A stretch of DNA of 64,000 bases from Pedobacter deserti. GTDB taxonomy: Bacteria > Bacteroidota > Bacteroidia > Sphingobacteriales > Sphingobacteriaceae. Below the pieces are notes generated by a model that saw only the letters and a list, made by a program, of their open reading frames with translations, had not been told where the DNA came from and ran no database searches. The position numbers and the translations under genes were made by a program. Positions 27,953-36,775 of this stretch are shown one piece after another (within the stretch, counting starts at the first letter, position 1; each line of letters opens with the position of its first letter). The DNA lies in the NCBI RefSeq assembly GCF_024436415.1, contig NZ_JAFMZQ010000001.1, positions 1,426,001 to 1,490,000 of the forward strand, written 5' to 3'.

Positions 27953-29071
27953 ATGTTTATTTTGCTAAGCTGTATTTTGGTGTTCCTTGGCTTCCGCCTG
28001 CTGGTTGCGGCCTATAACTATTATACCTTTCCCAGTCTGCGTCTCGCAGCATGTTCCAGCAATGCTGGCCTGGTGTCAGTCCTGATACCGGCAAGAAATG
28101 AACAGGACAAGATCAAACGCTTGCTTGACTCTATTCTTTTGCAGCAGGGAATACAGTATGAGGTGATCGTGCTCGATGATCATTCTGCAGACGAAACTTA
28201 CCAGATCGCCCATACTTTCGCTCAACGGCATCCAAAATTCCGGGTTCTTAGAGGAGCGTCGCTTCCCCGGGGCTGGACGGGGAAAAACTTTGCATGCTAC
28301 CAGCTTGCCGAAGCTGCCAGGGGCCGCTATCTGCTCTTTCTCGATGCGGACGTGGTACTGCACCCATCGGCGATAAGCAGTGCAGTTTACCGCATGCAAA
28401 GCAAGAAGCTATCACTGCTCAGTCTATTCTCCGATCAGCAGATGCTTACCTGGGGCGAGCAGATGACCGTGCCGCTAATGAACTACCTGCTGCTTACCTT
28501 GCTGCCCATACGACTTATTCGCTCGCACGCCGATCCCATTTTTTCGGCTGCATGCGGACAGTTCATGTTATTCAATGCTGAAGACTATCAACAGCATCAG
28601 TTTCATCGGCAGGCCAAATCTATCGTTGCGGAAGACCTCGTGATCATGAAGATGCTAAAGCGTTATGGTAAGAAAGGAGAGGGGCTGATTGCAGGGGGAC
28701 TCTTGCAGTGCAGAATGTACTCGGGCTATCAGGATGCGGTTGATGGTTTCAGCAAGAACTTCATTGCGCCCTTCAATAACAGTATACCATTGTTCCTGCT
28801 TTTTCTAACGGCGGTAGTGGTCGGGCCGCTGCTTGTGCTGGCGAGTGGCAACCTTTATCTCATTTCGGCCCTTACGCTTATTATCGTCACCACACGATAT
28901 TTCAGTTCCCGCCTGTCCGGTCAAAGCGTTGTCAATAATATTTTACTGCACCCCCTCCAAATGCTTACCTTGGCCTGGATCGGCTGTCTCGCCGTCCAGC
29001 GTAAATTAACCGGATCTGTAAGCTGGAAAGGGCGACTGCTGGTTACCGCCGGCGCAAATGCTAAAATGTGA
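27953..29071 (+). CDS. Membrane glycosyltransferase, GT2 family
   Basis: 372 residues. N-terminal membrane segment (about 1-20), then a GT-A domain (about 45-250): VSVLIPARNEQDKI, VLDDHSADET and the DxD motif in LLFLDADVV, with a later ED pair (AEDLVIMKML). Two or three C-terminal membrane helices (about 275-350). The layout resembles the CrtQ-type and hopanoid/carotenoid-associated GT2 enzymes that glycosylate lipids at the membrane. Acceptor unknown. No pigment gene lies next to it. It stands alone on this strand, followed 39 bp later by a small secreted protein. Confidence 0.85.
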   Translation: MFILLSCILVFLGFRLLVAAYNYYTFPSLRLAACSSNAGLVSVLIPARNEQDKIKRLLDSILLQQGIQYEVIVLDDHSADETYQIAHTFAQRHPKFRVLRGASLPRGWTGKNFACYQLAEAARGRYLLFLDADVVLHPSAISSAVYRMQSKKLSLLSLFSDQQMLTWGEQMTVPLMNYLLLTLLPIRLIRSHADPIFSAACGQFMLFNAEDYQQHQFHRQAKSIVAEDLVIMKMLKRYGKKGEGLIAGGLLQCRMYSGYQDAVDGFSKNFIAPFNNSIPLFLLFLTAVVVGPLLVLASGNLYLISALTLIIVTTRYFSSRLSGQSVVNNILLHPLQMLTLAWIGCLAVQRKLTGSVSWKGRLLVTAGANAKM

Positions 29072-29082
29072 TGGTTATTTTG

Positions 29083-29090
29083 TAACTTTA
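29083..29090 (+). promoter_or_regulatory. Near-consensus -7 box before the 29111 gene
   Basis: TAACTTTA (one mismatch to TAnnTTTG) ends 20 nt before the GTG start at 29111. Confidence 0.3.
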
Positions 29091-29110
29091 GACATACCAA
29101 ATCCAGTGCC

Positions 29111-29548
29111 GTGAAACATGTAATAACTCTTCTGTTTTTATCGATCGCTTTTCTCACCCAGGCGCAAGAGAGTACACTGGGCAACAACGACTACGCGAGG
29201 CTCTCACCCGAGGAAGCGCAATTTCTTACCGAATATTTTTCAGAGCAGAAAGTAAAAGTCGACTTTAAAGGAAAGAAGGTCGCGTTTATCACCGGGCAGG
29301 GCGGAACGGTGATCTCTACAAAAAGCAGCTTCTTTAAGTATGCTCGAAAGTATAAAGCCGATGGCGGCACTTGGGCCCGGAAGCTTAAGTTCAGGGAATT
29401 CGAACAAACAGGTGGCTATAACATCATTGTGGCCTACGGAGGCGTTAAAAATATACTGCTGCCCAAGCTGCTTTTTGCCAAGCTAAGGCGTGAAGGCGGC
29501 GCACAAAAAGAGCCCGGCAATACCGGGCCCGTGATAAGTTACAATTAG
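29111..29548 (+). CDS. Small secreted protein of unknown function, GTG start
   Basis: 145 residues starting with GTG (29111-29113), needed to keep a complete signal peptide (VITLLFLSIAFLTQAQ). The mature part has charged and aromatic residues (VDFKGKKVAFITGQGG, SSFFKYARKYKADGG) and no cysteine. I do not recognise it. The last codons overlap a GC-rich hairpin that serves as a terminator for the convergent gene. Seven bases separate the two stop codons. Confidence 0.7.
   Translation: MKHVITLLFLSIAFLTQAQESTLGNNDYARLSPEEAQFLTEYFSEQKVKVDFKGKKVAFITGQGGTVISTKSSFFKYARKYKADGGTWARKLKFREFEQTGGYNIIVAYGGVKNILLPKLLFAKLRREGGAQKEPGNTGPVISYN
29505..29528 (-). terminator. Minus-strand intrinsic terminator inside the 3' coding end of the convergent gene
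   Basis: On the minus strand GCCCGG, a 5-nt loop and CCGGGC (arms 29512-29517 and 29523-29528) are followed by TC and TTTTT (29505-29509). It lies 28 bp past the stop of the beta-barrel gene (29556) and within the codons of the opposite gene. Confidence 0.7.
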
Positions 29549-29555
29549 CCTTTTT

Positions 29556-30170
29556 CTACAGACCGAAAACAAGGCCTACGTTCAGACTGCTGCGGCTGTT
29601 CTGAATCTTATTCCCCTGATTGTCTTTGAAAACATCCGTTAACCCAGCCTGGCCGTCTGTCTCCAGCAAAATCTTAACGCGGCTGCCGACTGGTATCTTT
29701 ACGCCTATCCCCAGAGCTAGACCCGCATCAACCGATTGTGAAATTTCTTTCAAATCCGTACCCATTGCCGTTTCTTTTGAACTCAGCAGAAATCCGGCAT
29801 AAGGACCGAAATTAAGATACCAATTGCGCGTTTTTCCAAAGTGCCAGTTTGCCATAACAGGCACGGTCAGGTAATCGAACTGATAGTTCGTCGGGACGGC
29901 TTCACCGTTGTCGAACGAGATGTAACCGTTGTTCCATCCCTTCTGGTCGTAAGCCGCCTTGGCTTTAATACTCCAGCGGTCAGAAAAAAAGTAATCTCCT
30001 GAAACCGTTACGTTAACGCCTGTACGGTATTCAGTGTTCGTGTTGGAGCCACTCGTCACTGTCGCTAGGTTCAATCCGCTGTTGATACCAAGTTCGAAAT
30101 CGCCTTTTTCCTGTGATGAGGCTGTCAGATAGGTTGCGCCACACAGTAGCATGGCAAATAATTTTTTCAT
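29556..30170 (-). CDS. Outer membrane beta-barrel protein (porin family)
   Basis: 204 residues with signal peptide (LFAMLLCGATYLTASSQ). Alternating beta-strands and a C-terminal aromatic-type end (SLNVGLVFGL) fit the small OmpX/PorT-like barrels of Bacteroidota: FELGINSGLNLATV, YFLNFGPYAGFLLSS-like glycine-rich strands. Probably an eight-stranded barrel in the outer membrane. It lies 57 bp after the MFS exporter gene on the same strand. Role unknown. Confidence 0.85.
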   Translation of the reverse strand: MKKLFAMLLCGATYLTASSQEKGDFELGINSGLNLATVTSGSNTNTEYRTGVNVTVSGDYFFSDRWSIKAKAAYDQKGWNNGYISFDNGEAVPTNYQFDYLTVPVMANWHFGKTRNWYLNFGPYAGFLLSSKETAMGTDLKEISQSVDAGLALGIGVKIPVGSRVKILLETDGQAGLTDVFKDNQGNKIQNSRSSLNVGLVFGL

Positions 30171-30227
30171 TAATACATTAATTTAGATGCGACCAATATC
30201 GCACAAAAATTCAATTAACAAAAAAAA

Positions 30228-31628
30228 TTAATGATGACCTGAGAGATCCTCGCCTGCATTCTTTTCGAGGCGTAGGAACAGCATGCTGGTGACCGCCGTA
30301 ATGGCAGCAAGCGTAAGGAAAGTATAGTGAAACGCATGTAAAATATTTTCCGCCTGCAGCCAGGCCGAACTGGAATATTTGGCCAGCAAGAAGGCGCCTA
30401 CCGAAATACCCAGACTCATAGAAAGCTGTTGCATCACCAGCAATAAGCTGTTGCCGCTGCTGGCCGTTTCATTGTTGAGCGCCGAAAGGGAGATCGTATT
30501 CATGCTGGTCAGCTGTATGCTGTTTACCGCTCCATATGCCACCAGCAGCGGGATCAGGTTGGGTAGTTTCGTATGTTCATTCACCAGGGAGAAAAGCGCA
30601 ATGACCGCCGCAATAAGCAAAGTATTGATGATCAGCGTTCGCTTATAGCCCATCTTTTTCACCAGCGGAACCACCCAGGGCTTAATAAGCACGGAGGTAA
30701 GCGCCACGGGAATCAACATGATACCGGAGGTCATGGCCGATTGCTTCATGCCTAGTTGAAACAGGAGCGGAAGCAGCAGCGGCATGCCGCCGATGCCCAG
30801 GCGCGTTAGGAGGTTGCCGAACACACCGATCCTTAGTGTCCGGATGCGAATCAGTCCGAGGTTGATCAGCGCCCGCTCCTTGATGCGTCTGTAATGAAAG
30901 TAATAGAGGTTCATTAGCACAAAGCTGGAAGCAAACACAAGTAGAAGCAAAGATTCACTGATAAACTCGTGCGTACCCAGCTCAATCCCCAGCGTTAGCA
31001 ACAGTAGAGAGCCGCCGAAAAACAGCATACCAAAGAAGTCGAATTCTCCTCCCGCCCGCTGGTACTGTGGCATGTGCTTGTTGGCGTAATACATGCCGAA
31101 CAGGCCTATCGGCAGGTTAATCAGAAATATCCAGTGCCATGAGGCAATCTCAACAAGCCAGCCGCCCAGTGTCGGGCCAATGATCGGGCCTACCAACCCG
31201 GGTATCGTGATAAAATTGATCACGCCCAGCAGTTTCTCTTTGTCGTACGTATACAAAATAGCCAGACGCGAGACAGGGACCATCATAGAACCGCCGATGG
31301 CCTGAACGACGCGGGAGACAATAAGCATGGCCAGCGATTGCGATAAGGCGCAGAGTAATGAACCAAAGGTAAATATGCCAATGGCAGCTACAAACACCTT
31401 TCGCGAGCCAAACTTATCCGACAGCCAGCCGCTGAGTGGGATGAGCAGGGCAAGCACAAGTACGTAACTGATAATGATGCTTTGCAGCGACAGTGCTGGT
31501 TTTTGCAGGTCGGTAGCGATAGAAGGTAAAGCCGTGTTCAGGATCGTACCGTCAAGCGACTGCATAAACATGGCCAGCGCAGCAATCCAGGGCAAAGTTC
31601 TTAATGTCGACGAGCGGGGTTGTTCCAT
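30228..31628 (-). CDS. DHA2-family MFS drug/proton antiporter
   Basis: 466 residues, rich in membrane helices (about 14 expected for the family). Diagnostic motif near the N-terminus: QSLDGTILNTALPSIATDL (motif D1 of the 14-helix DHA2 group), then GWLSDKFGSRKVFVAA (motif A) and GPTLGGWL (motif C type). It should export lipophilic compounds with proton exchange, in the inner membrane. No membrane-fusion protein or TolC gene is adjacent. The C-terminus ends EDLSGHH. Confidence 0.92.
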   Translation of the reverse strand: MEQPRSSTLRTLPWIAALAMFMQSLDGTILNTALPSIATDLQKPALSLQSIIISYVLVLALLIPLSGWLSDKFGSRKVFVAAIGIFTFGSLLCALSQSLAMLIVSRVVQAIGGSMMVPVSRLAILYTYDKEKLLGVINFITIPGLVGPIIGPTLGGWLVEIASWHWIFLINLPIGLFGMYYANKHMPQYQRAGGEFDFFGMLFFGGSLLLLTLGIELGTHEFISESLLLLVFASSFVLMNLYYFHYRRIKERALINLGLIRIRTLRIGVFGNLLTRLGIGGMPLLLPLLFQLGMKQSAMTSGIMLIPVALTSVLIKPWVVPLVKKMGYKRTLIINTLLIAAVIALFSLVNEHTKLPNLIPLLVAYGAVNSIQLTSMNTISLSALNNETASSGNSLLLVMQQLSMSLGISVGAFLLAKYSSSAWLQAENILHAFHYTFLTLAAITAVTSMLFLRLEKNAGEDLSGHH

Positions 31629-31683
31629 TGTAGCATTAACATCCCGTCCGTTCCGTGGTTTTAGCGGATTGTATTATTTCTGC

Positions 31684-31691
31684 TAACTTTA
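31684..31691 (+). promoter_or_regulatory. Near-consensus -7 box before the YdeI-like gene
   Basis: TAACTTTA, one mismatch to TAnnTTTG, ends 12 nt before the ATG at 31704. Confidence 0.35.
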
Positions 31692-31703
31692 GTCACGAAA
31701 CCT

Positions 31704-32276
31704 ATGGAACAGATCGAAGTATTTTATCCTGAAACGGTGGCCGACTGGAACGAGTGGCTGGCGGCTAACCATCAAAAGAAGCAGTCCGTTTGGCTAGTGC
31801 AACATCACAAGGCCTCAGGCAGGCCAACAGTTAGCTGGAGCGAGGCGGTTGATGTCGCTTTATGCTACGGATGGATAGACAGTAAAAAGATCAAAATAGA
31901 CCAGCATACCACGCATCAGTTTTTCAGCAGGCGAAAGCCCAAAAGCACCTGGTCCAAAATCAACAAAGACAAGGTCGAACGGCTCGTAAAGGAAGGGCTT
32001 ATGTCGGATGCGGGCTACGAGAGTATCCGGATAGCCAAAGATAACGGTTCCTGGAATGTGCTCGACGAAGTTGAGGCCTTACAGGTGCCGGCCGATCTTC
32101 AGCAGGCCTTTGACGCAAACCCAGGTGCCGAAGCCTACTATAATAGTCTCAGTAAATCCATAAAAAAAATGATGCTGCATTGGATCGTTTTGGCAAAGCG
32201 GCCTGAGACCCGGCTAAGCCGTATTCAGGAGATTGCCAGCCATGCCGCAAAAGGAACTAAACCGAAGCGGTTTTAG
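31704..32276 (+). CDS. YdeI/OmpD-associated family protein
   Basis: 190 residues. Conserved family blocks: WLVQHHKASGRPTVSWSEAV, ALCYGWIDSKKIKID, FFSRRKPKSTWSKINKDKVE and the C-terminal KRPETRLSRIQEI. Members are cytoplasmic and linked in some bacteria to bacteriocin or polymyxin tolerance; the mechanism is not known. The 3' end overlaps the convergent membrane-protein gene by 20 bp. Confidence 0.88.
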   Translation: MEQIEVFYPETVADWNEWLAANHQKKQSVWLVQHHKASGRPTVSWSEAVDVALCYGWIDSKKIKIDQHTTHQFFSRRKPKSTWSKINKDKVERLVKEGLMSDAGYESIRIAKDNGSWNVLDEVEALQVPADLQQAFDANPGAEAYYNSLSKSIKKMMLHWIVLAKRPETRLSRIQEIASHAAKGTKPKRF

Positions 32277-33165
32277 AAAGTTCAGCACTTTGCACGGTCG
32301 GGAAATTCACTATAACCGTTTTGATCTCGTGGTCAGGAAACTTCTTTGAAAAATCGCCGCGCCGGATAAGCAGACTGGTAAATCGGATTTCATCACCATT
32401 CTTAAAGGTCATGAGGTATACATTGCAGTCCTGCCACAAACTCCGGCTATTGAAGTTCCCGAAGAACTTTATACTTTCAATATCTTTTTTGGAGTACTGC
32501 CGTTGCTCCCCCGCTGTTCCGAGCGTGAAAATCTCAGCCGCTCTGGAGATACGCAAATAACGGTACCTGTCAATTTTAAGGTAGTCGAGATAAAAATAAA
32601 GGTGCGGCCCGCAAAAGCACATATAAATGAAAAGTACGCCCAGCACTGAAATAAGTGTTGGCGTCTGACCTTCTTCAAGCCAACGAATGAGGACCAACAT
32701 GATCACAAAATTGTATGTCCAGAAAATAACGGAGAAAAAGCGGAATCTTGCTGTCTTGTCGACCACATATTCAAACGTGTTTGTGATAAAATGTGCGGCA
32801 CCCTTCCACGTAAAGCTGTACTTCTCAAACCCCTCAATATGGCCATCGTTTTCAAAGAAATCCCTTATCCACTCGGAGGCTTCCTGCAGGGTAGGCGCGA
32901 CTTTAAAATAAACCTTCTTCCTGCTATCGAGGTAATACAGGCAAAACTTTCCGCTAAAATAATGTCCCAGTTTCAGGTACGTACCAGTTGGGTGCTCTAT
33001 CGTAACCGAAGGGCAAGTCAGCTCCACAGATGCCAGGCTTCGCTCCGTAGCCCAGGGGTATTCCTGAATCAGCTTCAGGGTATCCTGTAAATTCCTTGGA
33101 GCAATCTGGTCAAATTCGCCCTTTTCGCTTTTCTTATACTGAAGTTTTGAGATGAGTTGCGTCAC
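32257..33165 (-). CDS. Membrane protein of unknown function, GTG start
   Basis: 302 residues. Start GTG at 33163-33165 (an in-frame stop lies two codons upstream and no ATG follows for a long stretch). A soluble N-terminal part (about 1-135), two adjacent membrane helices (about 142-165 and 172-200) and a C-terminal part with PH-like beta character (FTLGTAGEQRQYSKKDIESIKFFG). No known family recognised. It overlaps the YdeI-like gene by 20 bp at the 3' ends. Confidence 0.65.
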   Translation of the reverse strand: MTQLISKLQYKKSEKGEFDQIAPRNLQDTLKLIQEYPWATERSLASVELTCPSVTIEHPTGTYLKLGHYFSGKFCLYYLDSRKKVYFKVAPTLQEASEWIRDFFENDGHIEGFEKYSFTWKGAAHFITNTFEYVVDKTARFRFFSVIFWTYNFVIMLVLIRWLEEGQTPTLISVLGVLFIYMCFCGPHLYFYLDYLKIDRYRYLRISRAAEIFTLGTAGEQRQYSKKDIESIKFFGNFNSRSLWQDCNVYLMTFKNGDEIRFTSLLIRRGDFSKKFPDHEIKTVIVNFPTVQSAELSKTASV

Positions 33166-33202
33166 AATTCAGTTGTTTTTTAAGCGAATGTATTAAAAAT
33201 AA

Positions 33203-33210
33203 TATCTTTG
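33203..33210 (+). promoter_or_regulatory. TAnnTTTG promoter box before the 33228 lipoprotein
   Basis: TATCTTTG is an exact match to the Bacteroidota -7 consensus and ends 17 nt before the ATG. A TTG at 33173-33175 is somewhat far (27 nt) for a -33 element. Confidence 0.45.
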
Positions 33211-33227
33211 TAGCTCAGCATCGTTTC

Positions 33228-33809
33228 ATGAAAAAGCCCATTCTCTCAATTCTAGCTTTTGTACTATTATTTGCCGCGTGTGGAAAAAATTCATTGCAAA
33301 CGCCAGAGAAAGAGCATGTTGATACAGAACAGAAGTCTGTACAAGTAATGAAGGCGATTCAGCCAAAAATGTTGGCCAGATGGCGAATCAAGGAAATACA
33401 AATAACTCCGTTTTCCCCAGGTACATCAGAAATAGGGATCTATAGGGATACCATACTTTACGATTTCGGCATTTTGGATATAAATCAAGTTGTTGATACC
33501 GGCGGCTACTATCGCAAGTACAACGACTTTTCTGGTTCCATAATATACAAATCTAAAATCCTGCCAATTGGATTCATCGGCCGGCCAAGTGTTGAGGCGT
33601 TATTCAATGAACGCGGTCCTGAACTTATTGGCTTATTGGATTTCCGTTTTCCAGTAGGATCTCATGAAACGCTGCCCGAAGAACAATATTTACAATACCT
33701 AGGTTTAATCTGGGAAACCTTTACGATGGAATTTAATGAGGATGGGAAAACGATGATCTGGAAAGGGCTAAACAGGTCCTGCAAATATATTCGCTTTGAA
33801 CGGTACTAG
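33228..33809 (+). CDS. Lipoprotein of unknown function
   Basis: 193 residues. Lipoprotein signal ILAFVLLFAAC with Cys18. The mature part is mixed alpha/beta with a WRIKEIQITPFSPG segment; no family recognised. A lower G+C and simpler codon pattern than its neighbours is apparent by eye. The stop TAG shares the CTAG tetranucleotide (33806-33809) with the stop of the convergent serine hydrolase gene, a 4-bp overlap. Confidence 0.65.
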   Translation: MKKPILSILAFVLLFAACGKNSLQTPEKEHVDTEQKSVQVMKAIQPKMLARWRIKEIQITPFSPGTSEIGIYRDTILYDFGILDINQVVDTGGYYRKYNDFSGSIIYKSKILPIGFIGRPSVEALFNERGPELIGLLDFRFPVGSHETLPEEQYLQYLGLIWETFTMEFNEDGKTMIWKGLNRSCKYIRFERY

Positions 33810-35323
33810 CTACCGTTGCCGGGAAGCCTTTTGCAGTGTTTAACATTATCATGCTTCTTAAAATCTAGATCCCCAAAAAGAAAATCATCTGAGTCAATAT
33901 CCAGCTTGAAACCTTTTATCTTCCCGTTCACATCACGATCAAAGATCACATGGCCAGGTGAAATAAAAGGGTCTTTGAAAACAACGTCCATGGTATCCTT
34001 TCCGTCTGACTGCAGGAAGCCCGAAAACAGCCCTTTCGCTGGTAACAACTCTAAAAAGGGTTTTCCGTTTTCGTATCTCATCACTGCGCCACCATAAACC
34101 GCATCTACATAAGTTCCTAAATATTCCTTGAACCCGGCAACGTCAGACCTAGATGCCGAAATTTCTTTTCGCGCTTTATCCCAATCGTACACCACTCCTT
34201 TAGAGGTCATCCTTGCATCTGCTGATTTCCAATTGAACATATCCGGCTTCTCAAGATACTCCTGGATAACTGCAATAAGCTCATCATTGATCCCCGAGAT
34301 TTTATTGGTTAGGATGACAATACCTGATCCAGTTTCAGGGTATAACACCACACCCGACTGGTAACCCGGCATGCCACCGGAGTGGTGGACGATCTTTTTC
34401 CCATTCTCGTATCTAATAAACCAGCCTAGCCCATAGCCTTCATCACCATCGGCTGACGTCATTACTTTCAAACTCGTCATCGTTGCAATGTCCTGCAGAT
34501 TAATGAGACGTTTATCGCCTGCCATTCCATCAGACAGCCAAAGCTCCAGCCATTTCAACATGTCATCCGTACTCGCATCAATGCCGCCTGCAGGTGCTGT
34601 GTTAACCATACTCACCGTTGCGATCGGCTTATTTCTGATGTGCGGAAGCGCAAAGTTGCTCCCCGGTTTCAGCCACTGCCGGTCGGTATAACTTTCCTTC
34701 ATGTTCAGCTGATCAAAGATGCGGCTGTGTATAAAGTTCTCCCAACTCTGGCCGCTGACTGCCTCTACAACGAGTCCGGCTGCAACATACATGATGTTGT
34801 TATAGCCCATCTCAGCCCTGAACTCATTTCTGATCGGCGAAAACCGCATTTTATCTACAATCTGCTTCCTCGTGTAATTGGTTCCATAGAACAACAAGTC
34901 ACCATCGAAGGTCGCCAATCCGGTGCGGTGACTAAGCAGATCAGTGATGGTCAATTCCTTCGTGATCCATGGGTCGCTAAGTGCGAAATCAGGCAGGTGT
35001 TTGATTACTTTGTCATCCCAACTCAGCTTATTCTCTGCCACCAGCATAGCAAGTGCAGTAGCGGTAAAGGCTTTGGTGCAGGAAGAAATCGGAAAAACTG
35101 TTTGTGTAGTCACAGGCTGCCCCGTGGCTAAGTCCGTTAAGCCATAGCCCTTCTTAAAAAGCAGCTTCTTGTTTTTAATAATTCCGATTGCCAGGCCCGG
35201 CATTTTATAATCCTTGACCTGTCGGGCAATAAACGCATCCAATTCTTGCAATGCAGGCTGCCGGGCGGTAGTCAACAACGGACACACAAGGAGAAACCCA
35301 ATATAGATGGACTTACGGATCAT
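33806..35323 (-). CDS. Serine hydrolase, class C beta-lactamase-like, with C-terminal DUF3471-type domain
   Basis: 505 residues with signal peptide (IYIGFLLVCPLLTTARQ). Catalytic motifs of the class C/AmpC fold: SxxK as SCTK (Ser81, Lys84), YxN as GYNNIMYVAAG, and HxG as HHSGGMPGY. The last about 110 residues (after SADARMTSKGVVYD) look like the DUF3471 extension. These periplasmic enzymes are usually D-amino-acid peptidases or esterases rather than antibiotic lactamases. Substrate unknown. Confidence 0.9.
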   Translation of the reverse strand: MIRKSIYIGFLLVCPLLTTARQPALQELDAFIARQVKDYKMPGLAIGIIKNKKLLFKKGYGLTDLATGQPVTTQTVFPISSCTKAFTATALAMLVAENKLSWDDKVIKHLPDFALSDPWITKELTITDLLSHRTGLATFDGDLLFYGTNYTRKQIVDKMRFSPIRNEFRAEMGYNNIMYVAAGLVVEAVSGQSWENFIHSRIFDQLNMKESYTDRQWLKPGSNFALPHIRNKPIATVSMVNTAPAGGIDASTDDMLKWLELWLSDGMAGDKRLINLQDIATMTSLKVMTSADGDEGYGLGWFIRYENGKKIVHHSGGMPGYQSGVVLYPETGSGIVILTNKISGINDELIAVIQEYLEKPDMFNWKSADARMTSKGVVYDWDKARKEISASRSDVAGFKEYLGTYVDAVYGGAVMRYENGKPFLELLPAKGLFSGFLQSDGKDTMDVVFKDPFISPGHVIFDRDVNGKIKGFKLDIDSDDFLFGDLDFKKHDNVKHCKRLPGNGS

Positions 35324-35411
35324 GAACTAAATATGGTGAAATTCAAGTGAAAACCCAAGCAACCTCAGTCCTCAGCAAAACAAATCGCCCCCGATCAAGT
35401 TATAGTGCTAG

Positions 35412-35897
35412 ATGAAGACAGAACGCTATACCCCAGCCAGGCCCGACATTCCCGAACTCAGGTGGATTAACCGTCTGGCATATCTAATGGACAGCCAGTT
35501 CAGGTTGCCCGGCACCAGGTTTCGCTTCGGACTCGATCCGCTCATTAACCTTTTTCCCATTGCTGGCGACATGGCAGGATTTCTGGTTTCGGCAGGTCTC
35601 ATGCTGGCCATGGCCCGTAAGGGCGCCAGCAACAAACTGGTTGTGCTCATGAGCCTGAACATCCTGCTTGATGCCACCATCGGTGCAATCCCTGTTATCG
35701 GGCAAATCTTCGACTTCTTTTTCAAGGCCAATAACCGGAACATCAGGCTGATGAACGAGCATTACCTGGAAAACAAGCACCAGGGTAGCGGCAAAGGCAT
35801 TATCATCTGGACACTGATCATCCTCTTCCTGATACTGGCTCTGCTTATTTACCTGCTCTGGAAAGTGGGTGCCTGGCTTACCGGACTGATCTTTTAA
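35412..35897 (+). CDS. DUF4112 membrane protein
   Basis: 161 residues. Conserved DUF4112 core: LDPLINLFPIAGDMAGFLVS and IGAIPVIGQIFDFFFKANNRN, with about three membrane segments (about 52-72, 84-100, 135-158). Function unknown. Followed 82 bp later by the SRPBCC gene on the same strand. Confidence 0.88.
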   Translation: MKTERYTPARPDIPELRWINRLAYLMDSQFRLPGTRFRFGLDPLINLFPIAGDMAGFLVSAGLMLAMARKGASNKLVVLMSLNILLDATIGAIPVIGQIFDFFFKANNRNIRLMNEHYLENKHQGSGKGIIIWTLIILFLILALLIYLLWKVGAWLTGLIF

Positions 35898-35979
35898 ACA
35901 CCGCTGGTGTAAGCATTTTCGGTTGTAAGCCAAACTATTGCGCAAGTACATTGTTCTTTGGATACTAATAAAAACACCT

Positions 35980-36714
35980 ATGAAAAACGAATGGATAAAT
36001 AAAGTAACGGATGGCCTGAGCGAACTGAGCATAGAGCCAACAGGCAGGGAAAACATTGATCAGAGCGAGCGTCTGGTGTCGGTACTGGCGGGTGGATGGC
36101 TGCTTTACAACAGTCTGAAGAAGCTTGGAAAACATCCCATTCTTGCCCTCGGAGGCGTAGCTGCTGGAGGAATGATGCTATACAGAGGCGCGACTGGCGT
36201 TTGTCCGGTATATACTTATCTGGACAAGGATACTACTGATCCGGAATCGATCCGCATTGTAGAAGACATCGTCGTAAACGCACCAAGGGAAAAGGTGTAT
36301 GCCTTTTGGCGCGAGCTTTCTAACCTGCCAAAGTTCATGACGCACCTGAAAAGCGTAGAGGAGCAAAGCGATGATGTTTCGGTGTGGACCGCAAACGTAC
36401 CGGGCGGATTGCTTGATCTGACCTGGAAGGCCGAAATTACCCGGGAAGATGAGGGCAAATACATCGGCTGGCAGTCTATCGAAGGTTCGCAGGTCGACAA
36501 CGCCGGCAAGGTGGAGTTCAAAGACACCCTCAGTGGCACCGGTACAGAACTGCACATCGAAATTGAATATTTTGCCCCGGCAGGAAATGTGGGAAGAAGC
36601 ATTGCTTCACTGTTCAATGGCGTATTTGAACGGATGATCCGCGAAGATGTACAAAATTTTAAAGCCTACGCAGAGGATGCTGATTTTAAGCAATATGCAG
36701 GTTTAGCCCTGTAG
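35980..36714 (+). CDS. SRPBCC-family protein with N-terminal DUF2892-like membrane hairpin
   Basis: 244 residues from ATG 35980 (a longer form from TTG 35938 is less likely). N-terminal part resembles DUF2892 (SERLVSVLAGGWLLYNSL, then GGVAAGGMMLYRGATGVCP), and the C-terminal about 150 residues are a START/SRPBCC ligand-binding fold (IVEDIVVNAPREKVYAFWR, GRSIASLFNGVFERMIREDV). This pairing occurs in many Proteobacteria and Bacteroidota; ligand unknown. Membrane-attached by the N-terminal helices. Confidence 0.88.
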   Translation: MKNEWINKVTDGLSELSIEPTGRENIDQSERLVSVLAGGWLLYNSLKKLGKHPILALGGVAAGGMMLYRGATGVCPVYTYLDKDTTDPESIRIVEDIVVNAPREKVYAFWRELSNLPKFMTHLKSVEEQSDDVSVWTANVPGGLLDLTWKAEITREDEGKYIGWQSIEGSQVDNAGKVEFKDTLSGTGTELHIEIEYFAPAGNVGRSIASLFNGVFERMIREDVQNFKAYAEDADFKQYAGLAL

Positions 36715-36720
36715 ATTTTT

Positions 36721-36761
36721 AGTCGCCTAACTATGAGGCTCGTTCCTTATATTAGGCGACT
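36721..36761. repeat. Perfect 10-bp inverted repeat before the 36776 barrel gene
   Basis: AGTCGCCTAA (36721-36730) and TTAGGCGACT (36752-36761) flank a 21-nt loop. It starts 7 bp after the SRPBCC stop and ends 14 bp before the next ATG. A T-run precedes the left arm but none follows the right arm, so it may be a leader hairpin or operator rather than a forward terminator. Confidence 0.45.
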
Positions 36762-36775
36762 ATAAATCTAAATTA

